From DATFVA01 sp963815785 (GTDB taxonomy: Bacteria; Bacteroidota; Ignavibacteria; Ignavibacteriales; Ignavibacteriaceae), in contig CAWFHZ010000007.1 in the NCBI GenBank assembly GCA_963815785.1, forward strand, positions 558,001 through 622,000: 64,000 nucleotides of DNA. Reading direction: 5' to 3'. A program made the position numbers and the translations under genes. Positions within the stretch are counted from its first letter, which is position 1, and every line of letters starts with the position of its first letter. Positions 16,629 through 26,005 of this stretch are shown one piece after another. The notes beneath the pieces were generated by a model. The model ran no database searches. It worked only from the letters and a program-made list of their open reading frames with translations, and was not told the origin of the DNA.

Positions 16629-18632
16629 TTATTTTGTAAGCACCATTTTTCTTACTTCATCGAATTTTTCTCCGTTAATTCCGGTTGCTTCAATTCTGTA
16701 AAGATATACCCCGCTGTTAAATGCGGAAGCATCGAAATTGAAATTGTAATTTCCTGCTGAAAAATTCCTGTCCGCTAATATTTTTATTTTCTGTCCTAGA
16801 ATATTATAAACCACCAAAGTTACTTTTGAATCAACTGCCAGACTAAAATTAATTCTGGTAGTTGGATTAAATGGGTTTGGGTAATTCTGTGAAAGTGAAT
16901 ATTCTGCTGGTACATTACTGATATTAATATCAACAACATTTGAATATTTAAAGGAACCGTCAAAGTCTTCCTGTTTTAACCTGTAAGAATATTTACCGGC
17001 ATTTACATTTTTATCAATGTAAGAATACGTATGTTCTTTAGAGGTAGTCCCGTTTCCGTTAACAAAGGATACTCCGGTCCAGCCATCCTGATTACCATCG
17101 GCGGAGTTCTTTTTTTCCACTTCAAATCCTTTATTATTTGTTTCGGTTGAAGTCTGCCATTTCAATTCTACATTGCTATTTACAACAGTTGCATCAAACG
17201 AAATTAATTCCACAGGAGTACCTGTATCTGAACCTAATATTCTGATATTATCAAGAAACAGATCATTTCCGCCGGCACTGATAGCTTTAAATTTGAATTT
17301 ATTGACTCCTACGGGAACTGCAAATTTCATAGTTCCCCACTGATCCGGATTTGGGACAAATTCAAAACTAGTGTGAGGTGCCGTTACAAGTTCACCATTT
17401 GGTCCTCCGTTAAGCAACACCAGGCTTTCCCAATTCTGACCAGAATCAGTTGAATAAAGAATTTCAAGTTTATCAATAAAATACTGAGACTCAGCTGCGT
17501 AAGCATAATCGAAAGTTAAAGTATCGCCTTCAGATAACGGGTAAAACGTATATGTAATCATTGAACTGATTGAATCAGCTATTAGTGATAAAAAGAATTT
17601 ACTTCGAACAGAATTTACACCCTGACCGTAACCGCTGACACCATAATATTTATCCCATAAGGTTTCGCCGGAATTTTCAAATGACCAGCCGGCAGGTGGA
17701 AATCCATTTTCATCAAAATTTTCATTAAGTACTAAAGAAGGATTCTGAATTGTTGAAAAATGCCAGGTTCTTCCTGTAGCAGTTCCATCTCCATCGCTTT
17801 CATCTACTCTCCAGTAATAATTACTAGAATATTCCATTGTACCCTGATCAATTGTTGAAACAGGAGGTCCGGAATAAATGGAAGTTAAATTATTCGGAGT
17901 AGTTCCGAATAAAACATTTATTGAAACGGCATTGGAGGGATTTTGCCAGAACAAATGCTGGTCAATACCGACGGCTAAGGCATTATCAGCAGGAGAAGGA
18001 TTCGATGCGGGAATTCCGTTTATCCCGAATAATGCAAATGAATAATCGGTTTGGGTGGTACCTTGAAAAACAGTTGTAATTGGTGTCCAGCTAGTATACC
18101 CGGTTCCAAACCCGTCACCCGGATTTTCCCATACAGCTTCATTATTATTAGACCCGTCAGAAGGTCTCCAGCCCCATTGTGCATAACCTACTGCAACGTT
18201 AGCGTAAACTGAGATCCAGTAATGTCCGGGTTCTAAAACTACGTCATCGCTGATCGGAATTGTGAATCCGCCGTTTCCATTTTCTACCACCGAACCATGA
18301 ACATCATAAAGTTGTGTTCCGGGTAAATCTCCGTTAGGATTATCATCAGCGTAAATATAAATTCCGAAAGTTGCAGGATGAAGAGTTCCATTATAAAAGC
18401 CGCCAAGAACAAAAACTTTTGTAATTGTCCACTGATCTGTGCAAACAAAATCATCGGCACCATAAGAACTATAAACAGTTGGATAACCTAACTCAAAAAA
18501 TCGCGATGAAACCTGTAAATTTCCCGAAGGAGTTAAAGTCTGATTATACAAAGTATCATATGGAACTATTTGTCCATAAATAGTAAGACAAAATAAAAAA
18601 AAGAAAATAGTTGGGATAGTAAACCGTTTCAT
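16629..18632 (-). CDS. Secreted protein with T9SS type A sorting domain
   Basis: 667 residues: signal peptide, an N-terminal beta region ('DDFVCTDQWTITKVFVLGGFY'-type), a fibronectin-like repeat ('NPSPADNA..VGIDQHLFWQNP'), a choice-of-anchor J-like block beginning 'ENFDENGFPPAGW', and at the end the type IX sorting domain with 'SLSQNYPNPFNP', 'YNILGQKI', 'SGVYLYRIEA' and a final '..KMVLTK'. The domain is removed and the protein is released or attached to the surface by T9SS. A good AAGGAG site precedes the ATG. This domain is the clearest taxonomic clue in the window. Confidence 0.9.
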   Translation of the reverse strand: MKRFTIPTIFFFLFCLTIYGQIVPYDTLYNQTLTPSGNLQVSSRFFELGYPTVYSSYGADDFVCTDQWTITKVFVLGGFYNGTLHPATFGIYIYADDNPNGDLPGTQLYDVHGSVVENGNGGFTIPISDDVVLEPGHYWISVYANVAVGYAQWGWRPSDGSNNNEAVWENPGDGFGTGYTSWTPITTVFQGTTQTDYSFALFGINGIPASNPSPADNALAVGIDQHLFWQNPSNAVSINVLFGTTPNNLTSIYSGPPVSTIDQGTMEYSSNYYWRVDESDGDGTATGRTWHFSTIQNPSLVLNENFDENGFPPAGWSFENSGETLWDKYYGVSGYGQGVNSVRSKFFLSLIADSISSMITYTFYPLSEGDTLTFDYAYAAESQYFIDKLEILYSTDSGQNWESLVLLNGGPNGELVTAPHTSFEFVPNPDQWGTMKFAVPVGVNKFKFKAISAGGNDLFLDNIRILGSDTGTPVELISFDATVVNSNVELKWQTSTETNNKGFEVEKKNSADGNQDGWTGVSFVNGNGTTSKEHTYSYIDKNVNAGKYSYRLKQEDFDGSFKYSNVVDINISNVPAEYSLSQNYPNPFNPTTRINFSLAVDSKVTLVVYNILGQKIKILADRNFSAGNYNFNFDASAFNSGVYLYRIEATGINGEKFDEVRKMVLTK

Positions 18633-18887
18633 ATATATCTCCTTAATAAATCTCCTTTATACTAAGAAAATAGTATCACTTTTTTATAACGAATAAATCA
18701 AATTCCTGTTGGAAAGAATAATTTGTGATATTAAGCAAAAATCAAAACGGAAGTCAGACTAGAAACTCGCGGACTAACGTAATTCATTTACTGATTACAA
18801 TTACATTCTTATAGTTTTAATATTAGATGTAGAAATAGTATTTTTCAATTCAATATTTAATCAATCTATAAAGAAAAATCCTGAAGT

Positions 18888-19859
18888 ATGATAGAATACA
18901 AAACATTTAAAAAATCAGGTTTAACTCCTCAGGAATGGGACAATTTTATTGAGAATTCCGATAACGGAACTATTTTTCATAAACGTGAATTTCTGGCTTA
19001 TCATCCGGCTGAAAGATTTAAAGATGCTTCATTTATTGTAACCAAGGATAAAAAATTATTAGCGGCTTTTTCGGCAGCTGTAGTTGAAAGGGAAGGGAAG
19101 AAAATACTTGTTTCCCACCCGGGGGCTTCATACGGCAGCTTTGTTTATAAATCTGATTTGAATTTTAAAGAAGCTCATTCAATGGTGGATTCACTTCTTG
19201 AATATGCTGATGAGTTAAAAGTTGATCGAATTCAGATAACATTGCCTCCGATAATTTACCAGACTAAATATTCAAACTATATTGATTTTGCCCTTGTTAG
19301 AAATGGATTTACTTATTTAAAGCGCGATGTTTCAAGTATTGTACAGCTGGATTTCAAAAAGGATGAACTTTTGTCAACTTACCGTGCAGAAGCAAGAACG
19401 GCAGTTAAAAAATCTATTAAGCAGGGAATAGAAATTGCCGAGTGTGAGAGATTTGAAGAATATTATGAAATCCTGAAAAAGAATTTAAAGTTAAGACATA
19501 ATGTTTCACCGGCACACTCACTTGATGAACTCATCAAATTAAAGAAAATGTTTCCATCGAAAATTCGTCTATGGGGAGCATTCTTAAAAGACAAACTTAT
19601 TGCAGGTGTTTGTAATTTCAGTGCAAACTCAAAAGTTGTACTTGCATTTTACATCAGCCACGATGAGGATTACCAGGAATATCGTGCGGTCAATCTTTTA
19701 TTTTACGAGATAATGAACCGTTACAAAGAAGAAGGATTTCGATTTCTTGATTTCGGAATATTTACTGTAAACATGGAACCAAACTGGGGACTTGGCAGAT
19801 TTAAAGAAAATTTTGGTGCACGCGGTATTTTCAGGGATACACTAATAAAAGATATTTAA
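18888..19859 (+). CDS. FemAB/GNAT-like acyltransferase
   Basis: 323 residues. Two tandem GNAT-type halves as in FemX/FemAB and related 'lipid II:glycine glycyltransferase' or PEP-CTERM FemAB proteins: 'GTIFHKREFLAYHP' early, 'YRAEARTAVKKSIKQGI' in the middle, 'LWGAFLKDKLIAGVCNF' and 'FLDFGIFTVNMEPNWGLGRFKENFG' late. In glycan clusters such proteins usually add an amino acid or acyl group to a sugar. It heads the plus-strand glycan operon and overlaps the next gene by one base. The upstream 255 nt (18633-18887) hold no gene and no clear promoter match. Confidence 0.8.
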   Translation: MIEYKTFKKSGLTPQEWDNFIENSDNGTIFHKREFLAYHPAERFKDASFIVTKDKKLLAAFSAAVVEREGKKILVSHPGASYGSFVYKSDLNFKEAHSMVDSLLEYADELKVDRIQITLPPIIYQTKYSNYIDFALVRNGFTYLKRDVSSIVQLDFKKDELLSTYRAEARTAVKKSIKQGIEIAECERFEEYYEILKKNLKLRHNVSPAHSLDELIKLKKMFPSKIRLWGAFLKDKLIAGVCNFSANSKVVLAFYISHDEDYQEYRAVNLLFYEIMNRYKEEGFRFLDFGIFTVNMEPNWGLGRFKENFGARGIFRDTLIKDI

Positions 19860-20934
19860 TGTTGAAGATCTTACATTTGGCTCCGCAAAATTATGCCGGA
19901 GTGCCACATGATTTTTTCAAAATGCATAATGCAGTTGGAGATTATTCCCGCCTTATTACTTATCATAAAAATCAAATTAGCTTTCCCGAAGATATTTGTC
20001 TTGAGTTACCTCTGCCTGATTTTAATTTTGCAAAACTATGGCGGACAAAAAAGGTAGCTGATAAAGAGAATCTAGTTATAACAAAAGCTCCTTACTTTGA
20101 ACCTGGCAATAATTTGGAAAGAATTTATTTCAACATTAGTGATAAGCTTAAAAGAAAAAAAATTGAAGAGACAATCGAAACGTATAAACTGAATGATTTT
20201 GATATTATCCATTACGATGCAGGCCTGGATTTTTACCGTTACCCGGAACAAGCTCTGAAATGGAAGAAAGAAGGAAAAAAAATTGTTTGTTGTTATTACG
20301 GAAGTGATTTGAGATTAAGAGGACTCATAAAAGAATTGATGAAATTTCTGATTTAAATATAACATCAGAATTTGATCATCTTGCATTAAAGGAAGACATT
20401 AATTATTTGTTTTATCCTTATGATCCTTCCGAACTCCCGGAAAAAAGTTTAACTGAAAATGAATTGGTCTCAATTGTTCATTCTCCGACTAACAGAAAAT
20501 ATAAAGGAACGGAATTAATTCTTTCTGTGATTGAAAGAATCAAAAAAGAGAAAAAAATTAATTTTTTTCTAATGGAAAACAAACGCAGAAGCGAAGTCCT
20601 TGAAATAAAAAGTAAAAGTGATATTTGTATCGACCAGGTAGGCGGATCAATGGGTGGAACAGGATATGGTAAAGCGGGTCTTGAAACACTTGCAATGGGA
20701 ATTCCTACTATTACAAATATGACAAAGGAATATTCCGACTGGCTTCCGGAAAATCCATTCGTGGTTGCAAACAATTCTAATGATCTCTATAAATCTTTGA
20801 TTGAGTTAATCGAGAATGCAACTTTAAGAAAACAAATTGGAGAAGCAGGAAAAAAATGGGTAGAAAAATATCATGGGTTCAAAAATGTTGACTTCAAACT
20901 TAAAGAATTATACAAGCTGAAAAAAATTATATAA
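19859..20934 (+). CDS. Glycosyltransferase, GT4-like (single-base frameshift)
   Basis: Two frames, 19859-20356 and the one containing 20407-20934, form one protein of about 358 residues if one A is restored near 20331-20336 ('..GLIKE' then 'IDEISDLNITSEFD'). The first half has a Rossmann-like opening ('ILHLAPQNYAGVPHDFF') and 'FDIIHYDAGLDFYRYP'; the second has 'SIVHSPTNRKYKGTELI' and 'YGKAGLETLAMGIPTITN', the nucleotide-sugar (E-x7-E-like) region of GT-B enzymes. The lesion is one base in an A-rich run, so a sequencing gap is as likely as mutation. It is embedded in an otherwise intact operon, immediately followed by the flippase. Confidence 0.8.
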
Positions 20935-22356
20935 ATGGAGAAAAGAAACAGCCTCTCAAAATCAACTGCCTGGTACACTGTCGGAAATCTTTTTGTCCGC
21001 TCGGTGAGTTTTCTTCTCCTTCCCCTTTATTCCAATTTAATTTCTACCGAAGAGTTTGGAAACTATGCTTTGGTGATGTCGCTTTATGCCGTAATCGCCG
21101 TATTCTATCAATCGGGTCTACAATCAGCGTTAAGTAAGTATTATCTTGAAGAAGACAATGAAAGTAAGAGGAAAGAAATTTTCTCCACAATTTTAAATTC
21201 TGTGGGGATTATCGGTTTAATTTTAACTGTCATTATTTTTTTATCTGCAGGATGGATAGCAAAAGAAACAATAGGCTCTGAGGGATATGAGAACCTGGTA
21301 AAGATAGTATTTGCCTCTTTATTTTTTGAAAGTATCACTTTTATAACTCTGAATCTTTTAAGAACAAAGGAACTCGCACACAAGGTTGTAATTTATTCTT
21401 CATTCAGCGCAATAATTAATTTCCTTTTGAATATATATCTTGTGTATTATTTGAAGTTAGGAATTTACGGGATCATATGGGCTCAGTTAGTTACTTCTGT
21501 TTTGGTTTTTGTTATTCTGCTTCCGTTCCTTAAAGAAAACTACCTGGCAGTACTTCATTCGAAACTTGTGAAGATATTTTTTACCTTTTCGTATCCGTTA
21601 ATCATCGCCGGGATATTATCGGCGTCTGTTGATGTAGTTGACAGGTTTATAATTGATCATTTCCTCGGTAAAAGTGAGGTTGGTATTTACAGTTTTTCAT
21701 ACCGTATTGCTTTGGTAATGAATATTTTTGTTATGTCCTTACGAAGTGCATGGACTCCATACTCTATCCGGTTATATAACATGGGAAATTATAAAATAGA
21801 ATTCGGCAAGTCGTTTACTAAAGTAATTGCTGCAAGTCTTTTAATATTTCTGATAGTTTCCTTATTCATAGATGATCTGTTCAATTTAAAGATTCATAGC
21901 TTTCAATTATTTGATCCGAACTATAGCAGCGGTATAGAAATAATCCCCGTCATTTTAATATCTTATATATTCAGTGCTTTAGTAACTTACTACTCAGTTT
22001 ATCCTTATATTTCAGGAAAAAGTATTCATTTTCTGATAAGTGACCTGATTGCCTTAATCATTAATCTTGTAATGAATTTTACATTAATACCTCTGTACGG
22101 GTTAATGGGAGCTGCGATTGCTACCTTCTTTAGTTATTTGGGATGTGCTGTATACCTTGTAATTATTTCTGAGAAAAGAATAAAAATTACTTACGAACCC
22201 TTAAAGATTATTCTAATAGTATTGATAACAGGCGTTTTTTATCTGGTTTCAAAGTTGCTTAATATTTTCTTCTTAGATATATTTTTATTTATAACCGCCT
22301 TTTTCCTGGTATTTCGTTTAACCGGGCTTAAGTTAAAACTTTTTGGAAATCAATGA
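20935..22356 (+). CDS. Oligosaccharide flippase (Wzx/MATE-like)
   Basis: 473 residues and about twelve to fourteen membrane helices of the polysaccharide biosynthesis/MurJ-Wzx superfamily: 'STAWYTVGNLFVRSVSFLLLPLYSNLIS', 'EFGNYALVMSLYAV' and 'VDRFIIDHFLGKSEVGIYSFSYR' are typical, the last near residue 240. It would move a lipid-linked repeat unit across the inner membrane. The ATG follows the previous stop directly, and the end overlaps the next gene (ATGA), so translation is coupled. Confidence 0.9.
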   Translation: MEKRNSLSKSTAWYTVGNLFVRSVSFLLLPLYSNLISTEEFGNYALVMSLYAVIAVFYQSGLQSALSKYYLEEDNESKRKEIFSTILNSVGIIGLILTVIIFLSAGWIAKETIGSEGYENLVKIVFASLFFESITFITLNLLRTKELAHKVVIYSSFSAIINFLLNIYLVYYLKLGIYGIIWAQLVTSVLVFVILLPFLKENYLAVLHSKLVKIFFTFSYPLIIAGILSASVDVVDRFIIDHFLGKSEVGIYSFSYRIALVMNIFVMSLRSAWTPYSIRLYNMGNYKIEFGKSFTKVIAASLLIFLIVSLFIDDLFNLKIHSFQLFDPNYSSGIEIIPVILISYIFSALVTYYSVYPYISGKSIHFLISDLIALIINLVMNFTLIPLYGLMGAAIATFFSYLGCAVYLVIISEKRIKITYEPLKIILIVLITGVFYLVSKLLNIFFLDIFLFITAFFLVFRLTGLKLKLFGNQ

Positions 22357-24065
22357 GCTGGATATTTGGATTTTCGGGAAATATAAATGAACAGAAGAAA
22401 CTAAGTCTTTCTTCTCTTTACCCAAAACCTCTCTTTAAAATGGATAAACCCCGTTTGTTTGTTGCAGCAGGTGGAAATGAATTCACCTGTATTTATTCTG
22501 AAGAAAAGAATTGGGTTGTGCTTGGAACAGGTATGGAAGCAGGTCAAAGTAATTTAAAACTTTTAAGTAAAGAAGATTGGGAAAAAAGAATTGATAATAA
22601 TTCTTTTAAAGAACTGGAAGGTCATTATCTTATTGTAAAACTGGAAGTTGATAAAATTAGTTTCTATTGCGATAAGATTGGATTAAGGACAGTTTATTTT
22701 TATAGACATAAAACCGGCATCTATTTTTCTACCAGGCTTGATTGGATTACAACAGTTATGGAATCTGTGGAAATAGATTTTTCGCAGTTTGGTTCGCGAT
22801 GGTTAACTTTTAACCAGTTGTCCAACAAATCATTTTTATACGGCATTGAGAAACTTCCACCTTCGTCTTCAGCTGAAATAAAATCAGGATCTCTAAAAAT
22901 AAATACTGAGAATTGGTTCCCGGAGATTCATCCCTCTACTCCTGAAGCTTTGAATGATAAATTGAAAAAATATTTAAACATAGGGTTACCGGATAATCTG
23001 AAGTTATCTTTCGGACTTTCCGGCGGACTTGATTCGCGGTTTCTGCTTTCAATTCTGCTGCAAAATCCGGATAAAAAATTTAACGTTCATTCATTTGGAT
23101 TTAACGATGATCCGGATCTGCAGATTGCTAAAAGAATTTCTGAAAACCTTGCACTTAAATGTTTTTTTATTCAGCCGAAGGAAATCGGGTATGGTCAGAT
23201 GCTCCAAAAAATGAAGGAATATGTCGCATCAACCTTACTTATAGAACCGGCTTCATCTTATCTTAAATTAAATGCATTTAATAATCATTATTTTGAAGAC
23301 AAGTTTTTGGTTGATGGTGCGTTAGCTGAATTTGCAAGACGACAATTTTTAAATAGACTGCTTATTAAAGGAAAAAACAAACTATTAAAAAAAGACTCAG
23401 GTGAAGTAATTAAACATCTTCTGGTTCCAAAGCCGGGAATATTTAAAGAAGAATATGTCGATATGATGTACGAACATTCGGTTGAGCAGCTTAAAGATGT
23501 TTTTGAATCTTTTCCGGATCCATCCGAAACCGGACCGGAAAACTTTGTTGACTTACTAGTAATTAAATTGAGAATTCCGAATTATTTTGGTCCTGAGCAG
23601 GAAAGACTTGATATGATTTTACCGGGGTATATACCATTTGCTCAGAAGGCAATAATATCAGCTTCGCTTGGAGTTCCTGTAAAAGAAAGAAAAAACAGCA
23701 AAATATTTTACGACACAATAAGAAACTCATATCCTGAACTAGAGAAATTTCCGCTTGTTAAAAATGGGTCTGTTTATCCATATGGGTTATCCGCACTTGG
23801 GTCTTACGCATATACAAGAATTAAAAAATCTTTAAATAAAAAAATAACTAATGATTTAAAAATCAATTTTTATACTAGTCATGAACAGGCGATAAGAGAA
23901 ATAATTACCAGGGAGGAAATAAGGGAATACAAACCTTACGATGAGGAAGCCGTTATCAATATAATTAATGGTTTTTATTCTGGTCAATATGAAAAAATTG
24001 ATGAGCTCGACTGGCTTTTAACTTTCGAACTGTTTAGAAAAAATCTGAATATTACTGCTGGATAA
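22353..24065 (+). CDS. Asparagine-synthetase-like protein without glutaminase cysteine
   Basis: 570 residues. An N-terminal Ntn-like half (about 1-190) starts MSWIFGFSG, so the position that in AsnB holds the catalytic Cys (Cys2 after Met removal) is Ser. The C-terminal half has the ATP-pyrophosphatase P-loop 'FGLSGGLDSRF' near residue 225. It therefore probably forms an amide or adenylates an acid using free ammonia or another amine. In surface glycan clusters such proteins are thought to amidate uronic acids (WbpS-like), which would fit here between a flippase and glycosyltransferases. The end overlaps the convergent glycosyltransferase by 14 nt. Confidence 0.82.
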   Translation: MSWIFGFSGNINEQKKLSLSSLYPKPLFKMDKPRLFVAAGGNEFTCIYSEEKNWVVLGTGMEAGQSNLKLLSKEDWEKRIDNNSFKELEGHYLIVKLEVDKISFYCDKIGLRTVYFYRHKTGIYFSTRLDWITTVMESVEIDFSQFGSRWLTFNQLSNKSFLYGIEKLPPSSSAEIKSGSLKINTENWFPEIHPSTPEALNDKLKKYLNIGLPDNLKLSFGLSGGLDSRFLLSILLQNPDKKFNVHSFGFNDDPDLQIAKRISENLALKCFFIQPKEIGYGQMLQKMKEYVASTLLIEPASSYLKLNAFNNHYFEDKFLVDGALAEFARRQFLNRLLIKGKNKLLKKDSGEVIKHLLVPKPGIFKEEYVDMMYEHSVEQLKDVFESFPDPSETGPENFVDLLVIKLRIPNYFGPEQERLDMILPGYIPFAQKAIISASLGVPVKERKNSKIFYDTIRNSYPELEKFPLVKNGSVYPYGLSALGSYAYTRIKKSLNKKITNDLKINFYTSHEQAIREIITREEIREYKPYDEEAVINIINGFYSGQYEKIDELDWLLTFELFRKNLNITAG

Positions 24066-25191
24066 GAAGAGATTTAATTATTTCAATTAATTTTACTTCG
24101 ATACTTTCCCAATTATACCTTTCCTCAAATAATTTTCGGGCAATACGCGAATCTTCTTTTAATCGTTCAGGGTTTTTCAAATAAAAACTGATTTTTTCCA
24201 GTGCCTTATCAAGGTCATCAGGTTCCACAAGAAAAGCAAATTTGTTGGCATCTTCAATTTCAATTAACGAGTCCAGATTCGAATAGATAACTGGCTTTCC
24301 GCAGGCCATATAGTCAAATATCTTTATAGGAAGTGACCGGTTATAAATCTTATCCTTATCCCGAAGATCGATGCACAAATCAACTTCATTTAATTCATCT
24401 GAAAAATATTTATAATTAACCCAATCTTTAAAGTTTATCGTTACATTTTTTAATTCACCCAGTTTAATAGTTAAATTTTTCAAATCAGGGTTTTCATAAC
24501 GTCCTATAATTTTAACAGTGAAATTTTTATCTGGAAAATGCTCTGCAGCCATTTGAACCAGGGATACGAATCTTGGGAAACCTCTTTGTTTTGAAATTAT
24601 TCCGGTGTAACAAACTGTAAAGTTTTTATTATCATAATTTGGTTCGGAATACTTGAAGTATTTTAAAGGTGGGTAATATCCTACTATTGCTTGTCTGATT
24701 GTCGGGGCAATTAGCTTATAAATTTTTGCTTTTCTCTTTTCACCAATAAGCAGGTAATCAGTAAGATTTGAAACATACAGGTTAAATAGAAAATAACTCA
24801 TAAAATGAAAAATTCTTTTAATACCTGAATACTGATTCAGCATATTCTGATGAGGATAATATTCAGTTATATCCGAAACGATTTTCGTATTTACTGACTT
24901 TAGCTTTCTATATTTGTTTGCCGCAAGAATAGTAAGAGGTTCGCAGCAAATAATAATATCTGGTTTAAATCCGAGAAGCTCATTATAAAAATATTTTATT
25001 TTTTCTTTTTTACTTAAAGCTGCCCCGTCGATACCTCTTAATATTATACCTTCATTTTCTTCATTAATAAAAGTGGCTGATGATATTACCTGTACTTTAA
25101 ACCCATTATCCTTAAATGAAATCGCGAATTTATAAAAAATTCTTTCATCAAATGGAGGGTGTCCTGATGTTATGATTGCAATATTCATCAA
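24052..25191 (-). CDS. Glycosyltransferase family 4
   Basis: 379 residues, GT-B fold. Blocks seen: 'IAIITSGHPPFDERIFYK' (acceptor side), 'DIIICCEPLTILAANKY', 'FTVCYTGIISKQRGFPRFV' opening the donor domain, 'VKIIGRYENPDL' and 'IKIFDYMACGKPVIYSNLDSL'. It is the only minus-strand gene inside the plus-strand glycan cluster and its 3' end overlaps that of the asparagine-synthetase-like gene by 14 nt. The sugar is not predictable. Confidence 0.88.
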   Translation of the reverse strand: MMNIAIITSGHPPFDERIFYKFAISFKDNGFKVQVISSATFINEENEGIILRGIDGAALSKKEKIKYFYNELLGFKPDIIICCEPLTILAANKYRKLKSVNTKIVSDITEYYPHQNMLNQYSGIKRIFHFMSYFLFNLYVSNLTDYLLIGEKRKAKIYKLIAPTIRQAIVGYYPPLKYFKYSEPNYDNKNFTVCYTGIISKQRGFPRFVSLVQMAAEHFPDKNFTVKIIGRYENPDLKNLTIKLGELKNVTINFKDWVNYKYFSDELNEVDLCIDLRDKDKIYNRSLPIKIFDYMACGKPVIYSNLDSLIEIEDANKFAFLVEPDDLDKALEKISFYLKNPERLKEDSRIARKLFEERYNWESIEVKLIEIIKSLLIQQ

Positions 25192-25246
25192 ATAATAAAC
25201 ATTATTTTCTTAAATTTAAGAACAATTTTTGATAAAATAGCCTTCA

Positions 25247-26005
25247 ATGAATTCATCTGAAAAAATATCAGTTATAATCATAACAAAAAATGAAGAAATA
25301 AATATTGAGGACTGCCTTAAATCCGTAATGTGGAGCGATGAAATAATTTTAGTAGATTCTGAAAGCGATGATCAAACAATTGAAATTGCGAAACAGTATA
25401 CTGATAAAATATATATTCACAAGTGGGAAGGTTATTCCAGGCAAAAACAATATGCTCTATCATTAGCAAAAAATGATTGGGTTATAAGTCTGGACGCTGA
25501 TGAAAGAATTACCCCGGAGCTTAAGGATGAAATCAATTCAGGGGTTCTATCCAAATATGATGGCTACAATATTCCAAGAAAAAATTATTTTCTCGGAAAA
25601 CATATCACCGGCTGCGGTTGGGATAATGATTACCAGTTAAGGTTATTCAGAAAATCTAAAACTGAAGTTTCCGATAATCTTGTGCATGAATCATTTATAG
25701 TAAATGGAAAAGTTGGGCAGTTAAATGAAAGAATGGTTCATTATACCTATAGAAATTTGAAAGATGCTATTGCTAAGATGAATAATTATTCTTCCCTTGA
25801 AGCGTTGCAAAAATATAAAGAAAAAAATGTAACCCCTTTGGATTTTATTACACATCCTGCGAGTGCTTTCTTTCAGTATTTCATTGTGAGAAAAGGTTTT
25901 AAAGACGGTAGATACGGACTTATGGTATCGTTGCTGCATGCAATGACGAACATGCAGATTTACATGAAAATATGGGAACTTAAAAACAGGGAAAAGAACG
26001 AATGA
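25247..26005 (+). CDS. Glycosyltransferase family 2, WaaE/KdtX-like
   Basis: 252 residues: 'SVIIITKNEEINIEDCLKS', 'DEIILVDSESDDQT', 'DWVISLDADERITPEL' (DxD) and 'LVHESFIVNGKVG' follow the order of the lipopolysaccharide core glucosyltransferase group (WaaE/KdtX, RfaE-adjacent family). It is soluble or peripheral, with a hydrophobic C-terminus only. The ATGA overlap with the next gene puts it in one unit with the GT4 that follows. Confidence 0.88.
   Translation: MNSSEKISVIIITKNEEINIEDCLKSVMWSDEIILVDSESDDQTIEIAKQYTDKIYIHKWEGYSRQKQYALSLAKNDWVISLDADERITPELKDEINSGVLSKYDGYNIPRKNYFLGKHITGCGWDNDYQLRLFRKSKTEVSDNLVHESFIVNGKVGQLNERMVHYTYRNLKDAIAKMNNYSSLEALQKYKEKNVTPLDFITHPASAFFQYFIVRKGFKDGRYGLMVSLLHAMTNMQIYMKIWELKNREKNE

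Noticed and set aside
18633..18887. Promoter or regulatory RNA in the 255-nt divergent gap
   Set aside because: Only a ribosome site for the minus-strand gene and a 5-bp repeat (ATACT/AGTAT) are visible; no consensus match strong enough.
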